This document shows positions 35,224-43,805 of a DNA stretch of 64,000 nt, piece after piece. Numbering within the stretch: position 1 is the first letter of the stretch; each line of letters opens with the position of its first letter. The position numbers and the translations under genes were made by a program. This stretch comes from Streptomyces griseus subsp. griseus (GTDB taxonomy: Bacteria > Actinomycetota > Actinomycetes > Streptomycetales > Streptomycetaceae): contig NZ_JOJE01000042.1 of NCBI RefSeq assembly GCF_000720255.1, forward strand, positions 1 to 64,000, read 5' to 3'. The notes below the pieces were generated by a model that saw only the letters and a list, made by a program, of their open reading frames with translations, was not told the DNA's origin and did not search any database.

Positions 35224-35894
35224 GTGAGCAGTCCCGCCGCGTGGCGTCGTGTCCGGATCTACACCCCGGTCGACGCCGAAGCGGTGGGCAGCGGGATGCC
35301 CGGCCTGAACGGCGGCTATGTGCTCGGCAGTCCGGACTTCTGCCCCTCCGACCTGCTGCGGATCGCCGACCAGGTCGGCGCGGTGGTGGTCTCGGTTGAC
35401 TACCGGCTCGCCCGAGCATCCCTTCCCGGCCGGACTGGAGGACTCCTACGCCGCACTGGTCTGGACGGCCGGGCGCGGCGGAGCTGGACATCGACCCGGC
35501 CCGGCTGGCCATCGGCGGCGACAGCGCGGGCGGTGGGCTCGCCACGGCCGTGGCCCTGATGGCCCGGGACCGCGGAGGCCGGGCGCTCTGCTTCCAGTAC
35601 CTGGGAGTGCCGATGCTGGACAACCGAATGGAGACAGCGTCGATGCGGGTCTTCACCGACACCACTGTGTGGAACCGCCCTATCGCCGAGATCTGCTGGA
35701 GCCACTACCTGGGCGGGGAAGGGATGAGCTACGCGCAGCGGTTGGTACAGGCGGGGGTCACCACCGAGCTCCACCTCTACCCGGGGACGTTCCACGGCTC
35801 CGCAGGGCTCCCCGGCGCGGCAATCAGCCAGGCGATGCTCGCAGGCGTGCTGGACGGCCTCCAGCGAGGACTGCGCGTGCGCTCGGCGGCGTAG
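35224..35894 (+). pseudogene. HSL-type alpha/beta hydrolase, frameshifted and internally deleted
   Basis: Three reading frames together give an esterase: GGYVLGSPDFCPSD and VVVSVDYRLA in the first, then PEHPFPAGLEDSYAALVWTAG after a lost base near 35413, then LDIDPARLAIGGDSAGGGLA after another shift near 35478. The oxyanion motif HGGG is degraded to NGG. The part carrying the catalytic Asp is shortened between FTDTTVWNRPIAEICW and GMSYAQRLVQAGV. The final His remains in YPGTFHGSA. It follows the LysR gene in the same direction and probably once belonged to its regulon. Confidence 0.85.
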
Positions 35895-36229
35895 CAGCAC
35901 TTTTCACGGTGGCAGAGTGAGTCTGGAAACGCGCCGACGGGCCCGGTGACCACCTGCTTTCCCGACGGCTTGACGCCACACTTCGACAGGCGGGGCACCG
36001 GCGGGCGTGCCAGGCGGAGGCGCCCGCCCCGCGTGCACCAGCGGTACGGCGAGCCGGGCAGAGCGGCCCACGTCGAACACGAGGAACCGGGGGTGGCACG
36101 CTCGTGTCGGTGGCCTGCGCGGCCACGGCCCGGTGGCGCGACGTGTGGACCTCGGGCGGCGCCGTCGACTTCGCGCAGCGCCGATTGGCGGGCAGCGGAG
36201 CTGGAGGGCCGCGTCGTGCTGACGCAGCA
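35895..36229. other. Decayed stretch, no gene recognised
   Basis: 335 bases with several short frames, none readable as a known family. It lies between two pseudogenes and is probably residue of the same decay. Confidence 0.5.
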
Positions 36230-36800
36230 TCAGACCGCCGTGAACAACTCCGGCTCCCTCCCGCCCGGGCGGGAATCCCGGCGTGGCCGGTTCAGCGCCA
36301 CCAGGTGTTCGCGATCCTGGAGGCGCCGCGCCGCCATTGTCATCAACCGGCGGAATCGGGTGCATCCCGCGCAGGGGCGCGTAGGGGAGCGGGGCGTGCC
36401 CACGGTAGGTGGTGACGAGGGGCGAGGTCGGCGGACGGCAACTCGTTGTCCACGCTGTCGTCCGACTCCGCCACCACGCCGACTCAGCGGACCTGGACCA
36501 AGGGCTCGCTGGGACAGCCGCGGACGGCCTCCCGCGGCAGGGTGATCGCGTCGCCGCGCCGGATCAGGGCCTTGACGTCGACCACGTCCACAGCCGGACC
36601 AGCAGAGTGGCGGCGAGCGACGTGAGCTCGTAGGCGCGGTCGACGCGGGCGAGCAGGTCCGCACCGAAGCGCCGCCGCAACCGGGTCGGCGCCGCACTCG
36701 TCGCGGGTCGGCGCCTCACGGCGCACGTGGACCGAGGCTTGGAGCTGGTCCGCTGGCTGGGGTCCGGTAGGCGGCTCAGCAGAAGGACGTCGGTGGCTCG
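36230..36800 (-). pseudogene. Relic of a second LysR regulator
   Basis: On the minus strand pieces of a LysR protein survive in changing frames: TRLRRRFGADLLARV and RAYELTSLAATLL (winged-helix end, compare LRRRFGDQLLIRV and YELTPLAASLL in the intact LysR), then VKALIRRGDAITLPREAVRGCPSEPLV (compare ADALIRHTDGVVLPHELVQGYP), then PCAGCTRFRRLM. About 100 residues between the first two blocks are missing. The relic is a relative, not a copy, of the LysR at 34219. Confidence 0.75.
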
Positions 36801-37432
36801 CCATCCGTCCCGTGGATTGGTGGCATACCAGTTCGACCATTCCGCATCGGTGCGGCTGTTGTCACTATCAACGACGTCGGCGGGACGAGCAGGCACCGAA
36901 AGCCCGGCGCGTCGCCGGCGGCCCCACCCCACCTCCTGCCGCCCGGCCGAGAGTCGGAAGGCAGCCCGCCCCAGGAGAAGACGACGATGGTGGTATCCGA
37001 AGGGACCCCTGTGCCTCCCGCGCAGGTCGCCGCTGACGCGAGCGGGTCACAACGGCCGCGCAGCCGGCTCGCCGGGACGGCCGCTGGGACCTGGACCGCC
37101 TGGCAACCTTCGGTCCACCCGCGGACGGAATCCTGTACCGGACTTGGGGCGACAGCTACGACGTCAACACCGTCCGGGCCGCCCCGACGGCCGCCTGTGC
37201 CGAGCACGGGATGCGGCTCCTCGGTGTTCCCGACCAGCCCGGCGAACCGGCGCGGACCGCCGTCAGCCGCCTGGGTGAGAAGCGCGTCGCGGCGGAGGCA
37301 GTCGCGGCCGTGCAGGTCGACGCCACGGGACCAGCCCAGTTCCCCACGGGGGGGGGCGGAGCAGGTCGCCGATGCCGCCGATGGGGATGAAGCTGCCGCT
37401 CGGCTTCGTCGCCGGAAACAGCATTCACGTCG
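36801..37432. other. Decayed stretch with an unassigned coding-like segment
   Basis: The plus frame at about 37080-37350 reads RWDLDRLATFGPPADGILYR and YDVNTVRAAPTAACAEHGMR, with normal protein composition, then ends at a run of nine G (37348-37356). It looks like part of a real protein, but I cannot name the family. Confidence 0.4.
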
Positions 37433-37710
37433 CTGTTCGCCGCTCAGTTCGGCGACGGACCGGTGCCTGAAACCATTACATGCCGCGCCGAGCCGTTCGG
37501 GCCATTCGTCGTGCGGGCGCCCTTGGCCGACCGCGACGCCGTGCGGATCGTCCTACAGGTCAACGGCGAGGTGATGCAGGACTGGCCGCCGACGAGATGG
37601 TCATTCACGGGTGCGGCTCCAGGACCTAGTCCTTGAGGGTCTCCGGCCGGGAAACGGTGCCCACCACGGCGGCCGCTTCTTCTCTGCCGTCGACGTCGCC
37701 GGCAGCTCCA
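37433..37710 (+). pseudogene. Relics of a GcvT-like demethylase and an FAH-family enzyme, joined
   Basis: The plus frame starts LFAAQFGDGPVPE, matching LFASQFGDGPLPD of the demethylase at 23057. It then passes without a break into PFGPFVVRAPLADRD and VNGEVMQDWP, matching AGPFVVPAQFF and VNGQVMQDWP of the FAH enzyme at 32826. After a frameshift RPGNGAHHGGRF matches PPGNGKHHGRF. So fragments of paralogues of both intact genes are fused by deletion. Confidence 0.8.
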
Positions 37711-37904
37711 TCTCGGCCCCGCCGTCAGCGCAACCGCTGAGTGAACGAGGACCTCCGCGGCCGGTGACCAGTGAACGGAGTCGCCCCGAGCATGCCAGGC
37801 CGGGCGGTGCCCTCTCCGCGCGCTCCAGCGCGACGCATTGCTCGGCATCTCGTCGCAGCGACCCCGGCGCCCCGCCGACCACCACCCACCCAGGAGGCAA
37901 CCCC

Positions 37905-39281
37905 GTGACCGACCAACCGCACGTCGAGACCCTGCAGCAGCGCATCGACCGCAGCGGGGGCCCGCTGGCGATGCTGCGGACCAATCCCGCCACGCACTAC
38001 CCGTTCACCTACGCCCAGGAGTACACGAGCTGGCACAACGAGCAGTGGGCCTGGAAGAACGCTTGCGTCCTGTTCGACCAGTCCCACCACATGACCGAGG
38101 TGCACATCACTGGGCCCGACGTGAAGCGCTTGATCAGCGACACCGGCGTCAACAGCCCGGCAACCCTCGGCCGCGACCGCGCCAAGCAGTTCGTCGCCGT
38201 CGGGCCGGACGGCCGCTACATCGGCGACTGCATCCTGTTCGGCCTCGAGGAGGACCACCTGAGCTTGGTCGGTGTCCCCCAGGCGGCCAACTGGGTGCAG
38301 TTCCAAGCTCAACAGGGCGACTACGACGTCGAGTTCAGCGTGGACCCGGCGTCGGTCTACAACCCGCTGGGCCGCCGACAGCACTACCGATACCAGCTCA
38401 ACGGCCCTCGCACCCAGGAGATCCTGGAACGCGCCGTCGGCGGCCCGATCGACCCCATTCCGTTCTTCCGCATGGGCTCCTTCGAGATCGCGGGGACCCC
38501 GGTTCGCGCCCTGAACCACACGATGGCGGGCGTGCCGGGCGAGGAGTACACCGGCCTGGAGCTCTTCGGCCCGGTGGAGCACGGCCCCCGCGTCCTGGAG
38601 ACGCTGTTGTACGCCGGCGCGCAGAGCGGCCTGCGCCAGGGCGGGGCCGTGTCCTACCTGTCCTCGACGGTCGAGTCCGGGTGGATCCCCGCCGTCCCGT
38701 CCGCCGTCTACAGCTCCCCGGAGACGGCCGCCTACCGGCAGCACCTGCCCGGTCTCGGGATGGAGGGCATGATCACCATCGAGGGCAGTTACGTCTCGGA
38801 CGACATCCAGGACTACTACTTCTACCCCTGGGAGCTGGGCTACGGCTCCATCGTCAAGCTCGACCACGACTTCATCGGCCGCACAGCCCTCGAGCAGGCG
38901 GCCCAGGGACCCAAGCGCCTCAAGCGCTGGCTGGAGTGGGACACCGACGACGTCATGGAGGTGGTCCGGGCCGGCTTCTTCGGAGACGGTCCCCGACCCA
39001 AGCTGCTCAGCCTGCCCAACCTGAACCCCGCCACGATCTACCTGGACAGCGTGATGCAGGGCGATCGCCTCGTGGGCCTGTCCACGTGGGGTGGCTACAC
39101 CGTCAACGTCGGGCGCGTGGTGACCATCGCCATCCTCGACGAGTCCTTGACCGACGGCGACCGCGTCGAGGTCCTGTGGGGCGAGCCCGACGGCGGAGCC
39201 GGCCGGCCGCTCAGCGAACCCCACCACGTGCAGACCACCATCCGGGCCACGGTACGGACCCGGCCGCCGGCTCAGCACTGA
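37905..39281 (+). CDS. LigM/DesA-type tetrahydrofolate-dependent aryl O-demethylase (second copy)
   Basis: GcvT-fold methyltransferase of 458 residues, cytoplasmic. The N-terminal PFTYAQEYTSWHNEQWAWKN and LFDQSHHMTEVHITGPD are the hallmark of vanillate/syringate O-demethylases LigM and DesA, which transfer the aryl O-methyl group to tetrahydrofolate and leave the free phenol. A later block, GLELFGPVEHGPRVLETLL, matches the folate-domain region. The GTG at 37905 has AGGAGG eight bases upstream. It leads a four-gene set with metF, purU and folD, spaced 41, -4 and 21 bases, exactly the enzymes that regenerate tetrahydrofolate. Substrate could be vanillate, syringate or another methoxybenzoate. 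Confidence 0.87.
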   Translation: MTDQPHVETLQQRIDRSGGPLAMLRTNPATHYPFTYAQEYTSWHNEQWAWKNACVLFDQSHHMTEVHITGPDVKRLISDTGVNSPATLGRDRAKQFVAVGPDGRYIGDCILFGLEEDHLSLVGVPQAANWVQFQAQQGDYDVEFSVDPASVYNPLGRRQHYRYQLNGPRTQEILERAVGGPIDPIPFFRMGSFEIAGTPVRALNHTMAGVPGEEYTGLELFGPVEHGPRVLETLLYAGAQSGLRQGGAVSYLSSTVESGWIPAVPSAVYSSPETAAYRQHLPGLGMEGMITIEGSYVSDDIQDYYFYPWELGYGSIVKLDHDFIGRTALEQAAQGPKRLKRWLEWDTDDVMEVVRAGFFGDGPRPKLLSLPNLNPATIYLDSVMQGDRLVGLSTWGGYTVNVGRVVTIAILDESLTDGDRVEVLWGEPDGGAGRPLSEPHHVQTTIRATVRTRPPAQH

Positions 39282-39322
39282 TGTGCCGGACCACTCGACC
39301 CCCCCCATCCGAGAGGCCGACC

Positions 39323-40186
39323 GTGAACCGACTCCACTCCCAGCACGACGTGATCGTGCGCGCTGACCTTGTCCGGGCCGTGAGGGGTCTCGGCTACGAG
39401 GTCATCCCGTTCGCCAAGACCGAGCAGGCCGTCCGCGACCACGTCCCGACCGACGTTCCGCTCACCGTGACCGCCTCACCGGCCAAGGGACAGGACGCGA
39501 CCATCGACCTGGCGGTCGCGCTCGCGGGCCACGGTTATGCCGTGTCACCGCACCTGTCGGCCCAGCAAGTGAGGGACCACCAGCACCTGGCCGGCCTCGT
39601 CGGCAGGTGCCGCGACGCCGGTATCACCGGCGTGTTCGTGGTCGGAGGCGACCGTACCGCCACGACGACGGCGTTCGCCGACGCTCTGGCGCTGCTACGG
39701 GCGGTGCACGAACTGGACCACGGCTTCACCGACATTGGGATCGGCGGTCATCCCGAGGGCCATCCGGACGTATCGGAGCAGGTGCTGATGCAGGCGCTGG
39801 CGGACAAGGCGCCGCTCGCCACGCACATCACGACGCAGATCGTCTTCGATCCCCGAGCCATCCTGGCGTGGATCCACCGGGTCCGCGCCTACGACGTCAA
39901 CCTGCCGGTCCACGTCGGCCTCCCCGGTGCCGTCCACCGGCAGAAGCTGTTGCGCGTCGCAGGCGGACTGGGCCTCGGGGAGTCGGCGAAGTTCCTGAAG
40001 AAGCAGCAGACCCTGCTCCGGCGCTTCTTCCTCCCCGGCGGCTATCGGCCGGACGCCTTGCTCTCGGGGCTCGCGCCCCATCTCGGGGAGGCCGACGACG
40101 CCGTCGCCGGGTTCCACGTCTTCACCTTCAACGATCTCGCGCCGACCGAGGCGTGGCGCCGGCGTCTTCTCTCGGACCTGGCATGA
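39323..40186 (+). CDS. metF: Methylenetetrahydrofolate reductase family protein
   Basis: MTHFR-type TIM barrel of 287 residues binding FAD. VFVVGGDRTATTT and FTDIGIGGHPEGHPDVSE match the family's GGD and GYPEGHP blocks, and HITTQIVFDPRAILAW matches its TQ-x-F-D block. In the biosynthetic direction it reduces methylene-THF. Here it would run in reverse, oxidising the 5-methyl-THF made by the demethylase, as reported for Sphingobium lignin-monomer pathways. The GTG at 39323 follows GAGAGG. An upstream in-frame ATG at 39281 overlaps the demethylase stop but lacks a ribosome site. It overlaps purU by four bases. Confidence 0.87.
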   Translation: MNRLHSQHDVIVRADLVRAVRGLGYEVIPFAKTEQAVRDHVPTDVPLTVTASPAKGQDATIDLAVALAGHGYAVSPHLSAQQVRDHQHLAGLVGRCRDAGITGVFVVGGDRTATTTAFADALALLRAVHELDHGFTDIGIGGHPEGHPDVSEQVLMQALADKAPLATHITTQIVFDPRAILAWIHRVRAYDVNLPVHVGLPGAVHRQKLLRVAGGLGLGESAKFLKKQQTLLRRFFLPGGYRPDALLSGLAPHLGEADDAVAGFHVFTFNDLAPTEAWRRRLLSDLA

Positions 40187-41193
40187 CCGACGCCGCGACC
40201 AGCACTGTGCCGGCGCGTACTCACCCTGCCCATCACACCGGAGTCGCCATGTCCGCACCCACCACGTCCGCACGAACCGCGTCCGCGCCCAACACGTCCC
40301 AAGGGAGCACTTCGCGTGAGGGCGGGATCCCTGAGGACCGAGCCGACCACGGGCGTCTGCTGATCCAGTGCCCCGACCGGCCGGGCGTGGTCTCGGCAGT
40401 GAGCACGTTCCTGGCCGAGGCCGGTGCGAACATCACGAGCCTGGACCAGTTCTCGACGACTGCCGTCGGCGGCACCTTTTTCCAGCGCACCGGGTTCCAC
40501 CTGCCCGGCCTGTCCGCATCCCGGGACGAATTGGACCGTGCGTTCGAAACCGGCGTCGCTCAGCGCTGGGGCATGACTCACCGCCTCACCGAGGCCGCCC
40601 GGCCCAAACGTGTGGCCATCATGGTGTCCAAGACCGACCACTGCGTGCTCGACCTGCTCTGGCGTCACCGTCGCGGCCAACTGGACATGAACGTGGTCAT
40701 GGTCGTGTCCAACCACCCCGACCTCGCCGACGAGGTCCGGCCCTTCGGGGTGCCTTACATCCACGTCCCCGCCACCCGGGACAACCGCGCCGAGGCGGAG
40801 AGCCGCATCCTCGACCTGCTGCGCGGCAACGTCGACCTCGTCGTGCTGGCGCGGTACATGCAGATCATCACGCCCTCCTTCCTCGAAGCGGTCGGCTGTC
40901 CGCTGATCAACATCCACCACAGCTTCCTGCCCGCCTTCATCGGGGCCGGCCCGTACCAGAAGGCCAAGGACCGCGGCGTGAAGCTGGTCGGTGCGACCGC
41001 CCACTACGTCACCGCCGATCTGGACGAGGGCCCGATCATCGACCAGGACGTCGTCCGGGTCGACCACCGGCACACCACCGCCGACCTCGTACGCCTCGGC
41101 GCCGATGTCGAGCGCGACGTTCTCTCGCGCGCCGTGCGCGCGCACCTGGAGGACCGGCTCGCCGTCCACGGCAACTCCACCATCGTCTTCTGA
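40183..41193 (+). CDS. purU: Formyltetrahydrofolate deformylase
   Basis: PurU of 336 residues. An N-terminal ACT domain begins LLIQCPDRPGVVSAVSTFLAE at about 63. The formyl-transferase-like hydrolase domain has KTDHCVLDLLWRH, VVSNHPDLAD, the catalytic NIHHSFLPAFIGAGPY and Asp in YVTADLDEGPIIDQD. It hydrolyses 10-formyl-THF to formate and THF. The first 60 residues are an unusual Thr/Ala/Ser-rich extension, and internal starts such as the ATG at 40249 are possible. The first ATG overlaps the metF stop. Its position after demethylase and metF makes it the formate-releasing step. Confidence 0.92.
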   Translation: MTDAATSTVPARTHPAHHTGVAMSAPTTSARTASAPNTSQGSTSREGGIPEDRADHGRLLIQCPDRPGVVSAVSTFLAEAGANITSLDQFSTTAVGGTFFQRTGFHLPGLSASRDELDRAFETGVAQRWGMTHRLTEAARPKRVAIMVSKTDHCVLDLLWRHRRGQLDMNVVMVVSNHPDLADEVRPFGVPYIHVPATRDNRAEAESRILDLLRGNVDLVVLARYMQIITPSFLEAVGCPLINIHHSFLPAFIGAGPYQKAKDRGVKLVGATAHYVTADLDEGPIIDQDVVRVDHRHTTADLVRLGADVERDVLSRAVRAHLEDRLAVHGNSTIVF

Positions 41194-41214
41194 ATCGTCT
41201 TCCGAGGGATTCTC

Positions 41215-42147
41215 GTGACCGCGCAGCTCATCGACGGCACCACCGTTGCCCGGCAGGTCCGCTCCGACGTCGCCTCCGGCGTCGCCGCACTCGTGGACGC
41301 TGGGGGGAACGCACCAGGCCTGGCCACCGTCCTCATAGGCGATGACCCGGCGAGCGAGGTGTACGTCCGGAACAAGCGCCGCGCCTGCACCGCGGCCGGC
41401 ATGACCGACCTGCACCGGCATCTTCCAGCCGAGACAACTCAGGATGACGCTGCCGCGCTCATCGACGAACTAGCGGCCGACCCGGCGGTCTCAGGGATCC
41501 TCCTGCAGCTGCCGACACCGGCCCACCTGGACGCCGCCGCCCTGCTCGCGCGCATCCCGGCGCACAAGGATGTCGACGGCCTGACCACCGTGAACGCCGG
41601 ATTGCTCGCCCAGGGCAGCCCCGGCCTGCGACCCTGCACTCCCTCTGGGGTGATGGCCCTGCTCGACGCCCACCGGATTCCTCTCGAGGGGGCCGAAGCC
41701 GTCGTCGTCGGCCGCAGCGCCTTGGTCGGGAAGCCGATGGGCCAGCTGCTGCTGGAGAGGAACGCGACCGTCACGATCTGCCACTCACGCACCCGCGGCC
41801 TGGCCGCCGTGTGCCGCCGCGCCGACGTCCTGGTCGTGGCGGCCGGCATCCCGGGTCTCATCGGCATCGACGCCGTCAAGCCCGGCGCCACCGTGATCGA
41901 CGTCGGCATCCACCGCTCCACGGCGGGTCTGTGCGGGGACGTGGACACCGACGCCGTCGTCGGCGCCGCGGCCTTCGTCACTCCCGTCCCCGGCGGCGTG
42001 GGCCCGATGACCATCGCCATGCTCCTGGCCAACACACTCATTGCCGCGCGAGCACAGCAGGCGGATCGGTGTGGCCATCCTGGGGTCAGCTCCCTGCGCG
42101 GCCGGCGAGCGGACGTCCTCGGCGACGGCGCCGGCACGACGCCGTGA
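41215..42147 (+). CDS. folD: Methylenetetrahydrofolate dehydrogenase/cyclohydrolase
   Basis: Bifunctional FolD of 310 residues, cytoplasmic. It converts methylene-THF to 10-formyl-THF with NADP. The catalytic Lys lies in SEVYVRNKRRAC, and other motifs are DVDGLTTVNAG, PCTPSGVMALL, VVGRSALVGKPMG and FVTPVPGGVGPMTIAML. The GTG at 41215 has GAGGG about six bases upstream. Residues after about 285 (the RGRRADVLGDG part) have no counterpart in usual FolD proteins of about 285 residues, so the original stop has probably been lost into the decayed DNA that follows. Confidence 0.93.
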   Translation: MTAQLIDGTTVARQVRSDVASGVAALVDAGGNAPGLATVLIGDDPASEVYVRNKRRACTAAGMTDLHRHLPAETTQDDAAALIDELAADPAVSGILLQLPTPAHLDAAALLARIPAHKDVDGLTTVNAGLLAQGSPGLRPCTPSGVMALLDAHRIPLEGAEAVVVGRSALVGKPMGQLLLERNATVTICHSRTRGLAAVCRRADVLVVAAGIPGLIGIDAVKPGATVIDVGIHRSTAGLCGDVDTDAVVGAAAFVTPVPGGVGPMTIAMLLANTLIAARAQQADRCGHPGVSSLRGRRADVLGDGAGTTP

Positions 42148-42149
42148 CG

Positions 42150-42440
42150 AGATGGCGCGACGGGACGGCCGCGGCCACGAGACGGGCCGTGGGGTCACCG
42201 CCGACGGCGCCACCGTCCTCGCCGGGTACGATCACCCGTACTTCGGCCGGTGGCCTGCCGCCACGACGCGCCAGGTCGACGCAGGTCGCCTCGGGAGCGG
42301 GCCCTCGTCCGGTTGCCCGCAGCACTGAGGCATCGCCGGCTCTGGGCGGTACGCGGCTGGGGACGAGCTGGAACTGCACCGCTGGGACGTGCGGGTGCTC
42401 GCCGAGGGCGCGGCCGTCACCCTGGGTGAGGTGACGGTGT
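42150..42440 (+). pseudogene. Trace of a GH42-type beta-galactosidase C terminus
   Basis: The plus frame gives ATVLAGYDHPYFGRWPAATT, the pattern of the trimerisation/C-terminal part of GH42 beta-galactosidases, followed after a frameshift by DELELHRWDVRVLAEG. Nothing upstream codes for the barrel, so only a relic is left directly after folD. Confidence 0.5.
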
Positions 42441-42474
42441 CCCAGCACCCGACGGCCCGGTCCTCGCCTCCTCA

Positions 42475-43270
42475 GCCCAGCCGCGGGTCGACATGGACCT
42501 TGGGCCCGGCCCGGCGTCGGCCGGACGTTCACCGGCGAGCCCGGGACCGGCCTGTTCCAGGCCCGCGGTCGCGGCGACGAGCGACCTGGGGTCGACCGAT
42601 CCGCCGGCATAGGCCCGGATGGTGTCGTCGAGGCCGGGGGAGGCCGACAGGATGCAGACCGCAGTCACGTCCTTGAGTGCCAGCGTGCGGGTGTCGATGC
42701 TGCTGGGTTCCCCGGCCAGTCCTACGTACACGACGCGGCCGGATCGACCAAGTCCAGTGCCAGGTCGGGTAGATGAATGGCGTTCGACGCGTTGACGACA
42801 GCGTCGAACGGCAGGTCCGGAACGGATTCCTCCGTCCATACGTGCGCGAAGCCCAGCTCGCGGGCGAAGGCGAGCGAGCGTTGGGTGCGGCCCATCAGAT
42901 GCAGCGTTGCCGCCCGGCTCCACCAGCGCGCCCAGTACGGCGTCGACGGAGTCAGGCATTTGTGCAATGAGGAGGCCGGCACCGCGAGTTGCTCCGCGAG
43001 GGCACCTGCCCGCTCCCCTCGTATGCCGAGTTCCTGCCGTATCTCGCACATGGGCTGGTGGCCGCGTAGGCAGCGGCGGCAGGTGCGACAGCCGAGCATG
43101 GTGTCGCCCATGATCCGTCGGCCCACCCACGCGGGGTCGACCTCGGCGCCGACCGCCGCCACGCGACCGGTCCACTCGTGGCCCAGCCTCATCGGGAAGG
43201 CGGAGGGCCCTTGGTGGAGGTAGGCCATCTCGCCGGTGAAGAACTCCACGTCGGTGCCGCACACGCCGAG
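42475..43270 (-). pseudogene. Zinc alcohol dehydrogenase with frameshifts and deleted nucleotide site
   Basis: Minus-strand relic of a medium-chain dehydrogenase. LGVCGTDVEFFTGEMAY, MRLGHEWTGRVAAVGAEVD and the structural zinc run CRTCRRCLRGHQPMC are intact. A frameshift follows after PASSLHK. The segment between ALVEPGGNA and HLMGRTQRSLAFARELGF is deleted, which removes the Rossmann glycine motif. Another shift near 42740 leads to GRVVYVGLAGEPSS and ALKDVTAV. Confidence 0.82.
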
Positions 43271-43375
43271 ACGACTGGTTCGCCGGGGGCGGCCACCGGT
43301 GCAGGGACCTGCTGCACCCCGTACTCCCCAGGGGCAGTCAGCACGAAGGCGCGCATGGGGCGGGTGCTCGCTGTG

Positions 43376-43700
43376 GCTCGAGCCGCGCTGACGCTGCGTG
43401 CCGGGATACTTGATACCCAGTTCCATCACGTCACCTGGCCGCAGCCACACCGACGGGGTCAAGCCCATACCGACGCCGGGTGGGGTGCCCGTGTTGATCA
43501 GGTCGCCGGGTTCCAGGACGAGGAACTGGCTCAGGTAGTGCACGATGAAGTACGGGTCGAAGATCATCGTCTTGGTGTTGCCGGTCTGACGGCGGACACC
43601 GTTGACGTCCAGCCACATGCCGAGCGCGAGGACGTCGTCGATCTCGGCGGTGGTGGCCAGCCAGGGCCCGGCAGGGTCGAAGGTGCCTTCCAGCTGTAAC
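43376..43700 (-). pseudogene. C-terminal half of a third FAH-family enzyme
   Basis: The minus frame carries FDPAGPWLATTAEIDD, GNTKTMIFDPYFIVHYLSQF and LINTGTPPGVGMG, the classic C-terminal half of FAH hydrolases. The N-terminal half with the metal Glu residues is missing. The gene is cut on its 5' side close to the left end of the IS607 element and runs without stop into the dehydrogenase relic. Confidence 0.82.
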
Positions 43701-43805
43701 GCGGCGGACAGTGGGCCAAGGACGTATCCCTGCGCACACTCGGGCGGCGGGCGTGAAGGCTCACCGATTTTGCTTAACAACCCTCAGTGTTCATATGGTG
43801 ACTCT

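Noticed and set aside
37725..39308. 527-codon minus-strand frame opposite the second demethylase
   Set aside because: Composition of an antisense shadow, while the plus-strand protein shows clear family motifs and a good ribosome site.
42722..43780. Genuine FAH-dehydrogenase fusion protein of 352 codons
   Set aside because: Both halves are truncated, the nucleotide-binding site is deleted and the linker is meaningless sequence, so it is two relics reading open by chance.
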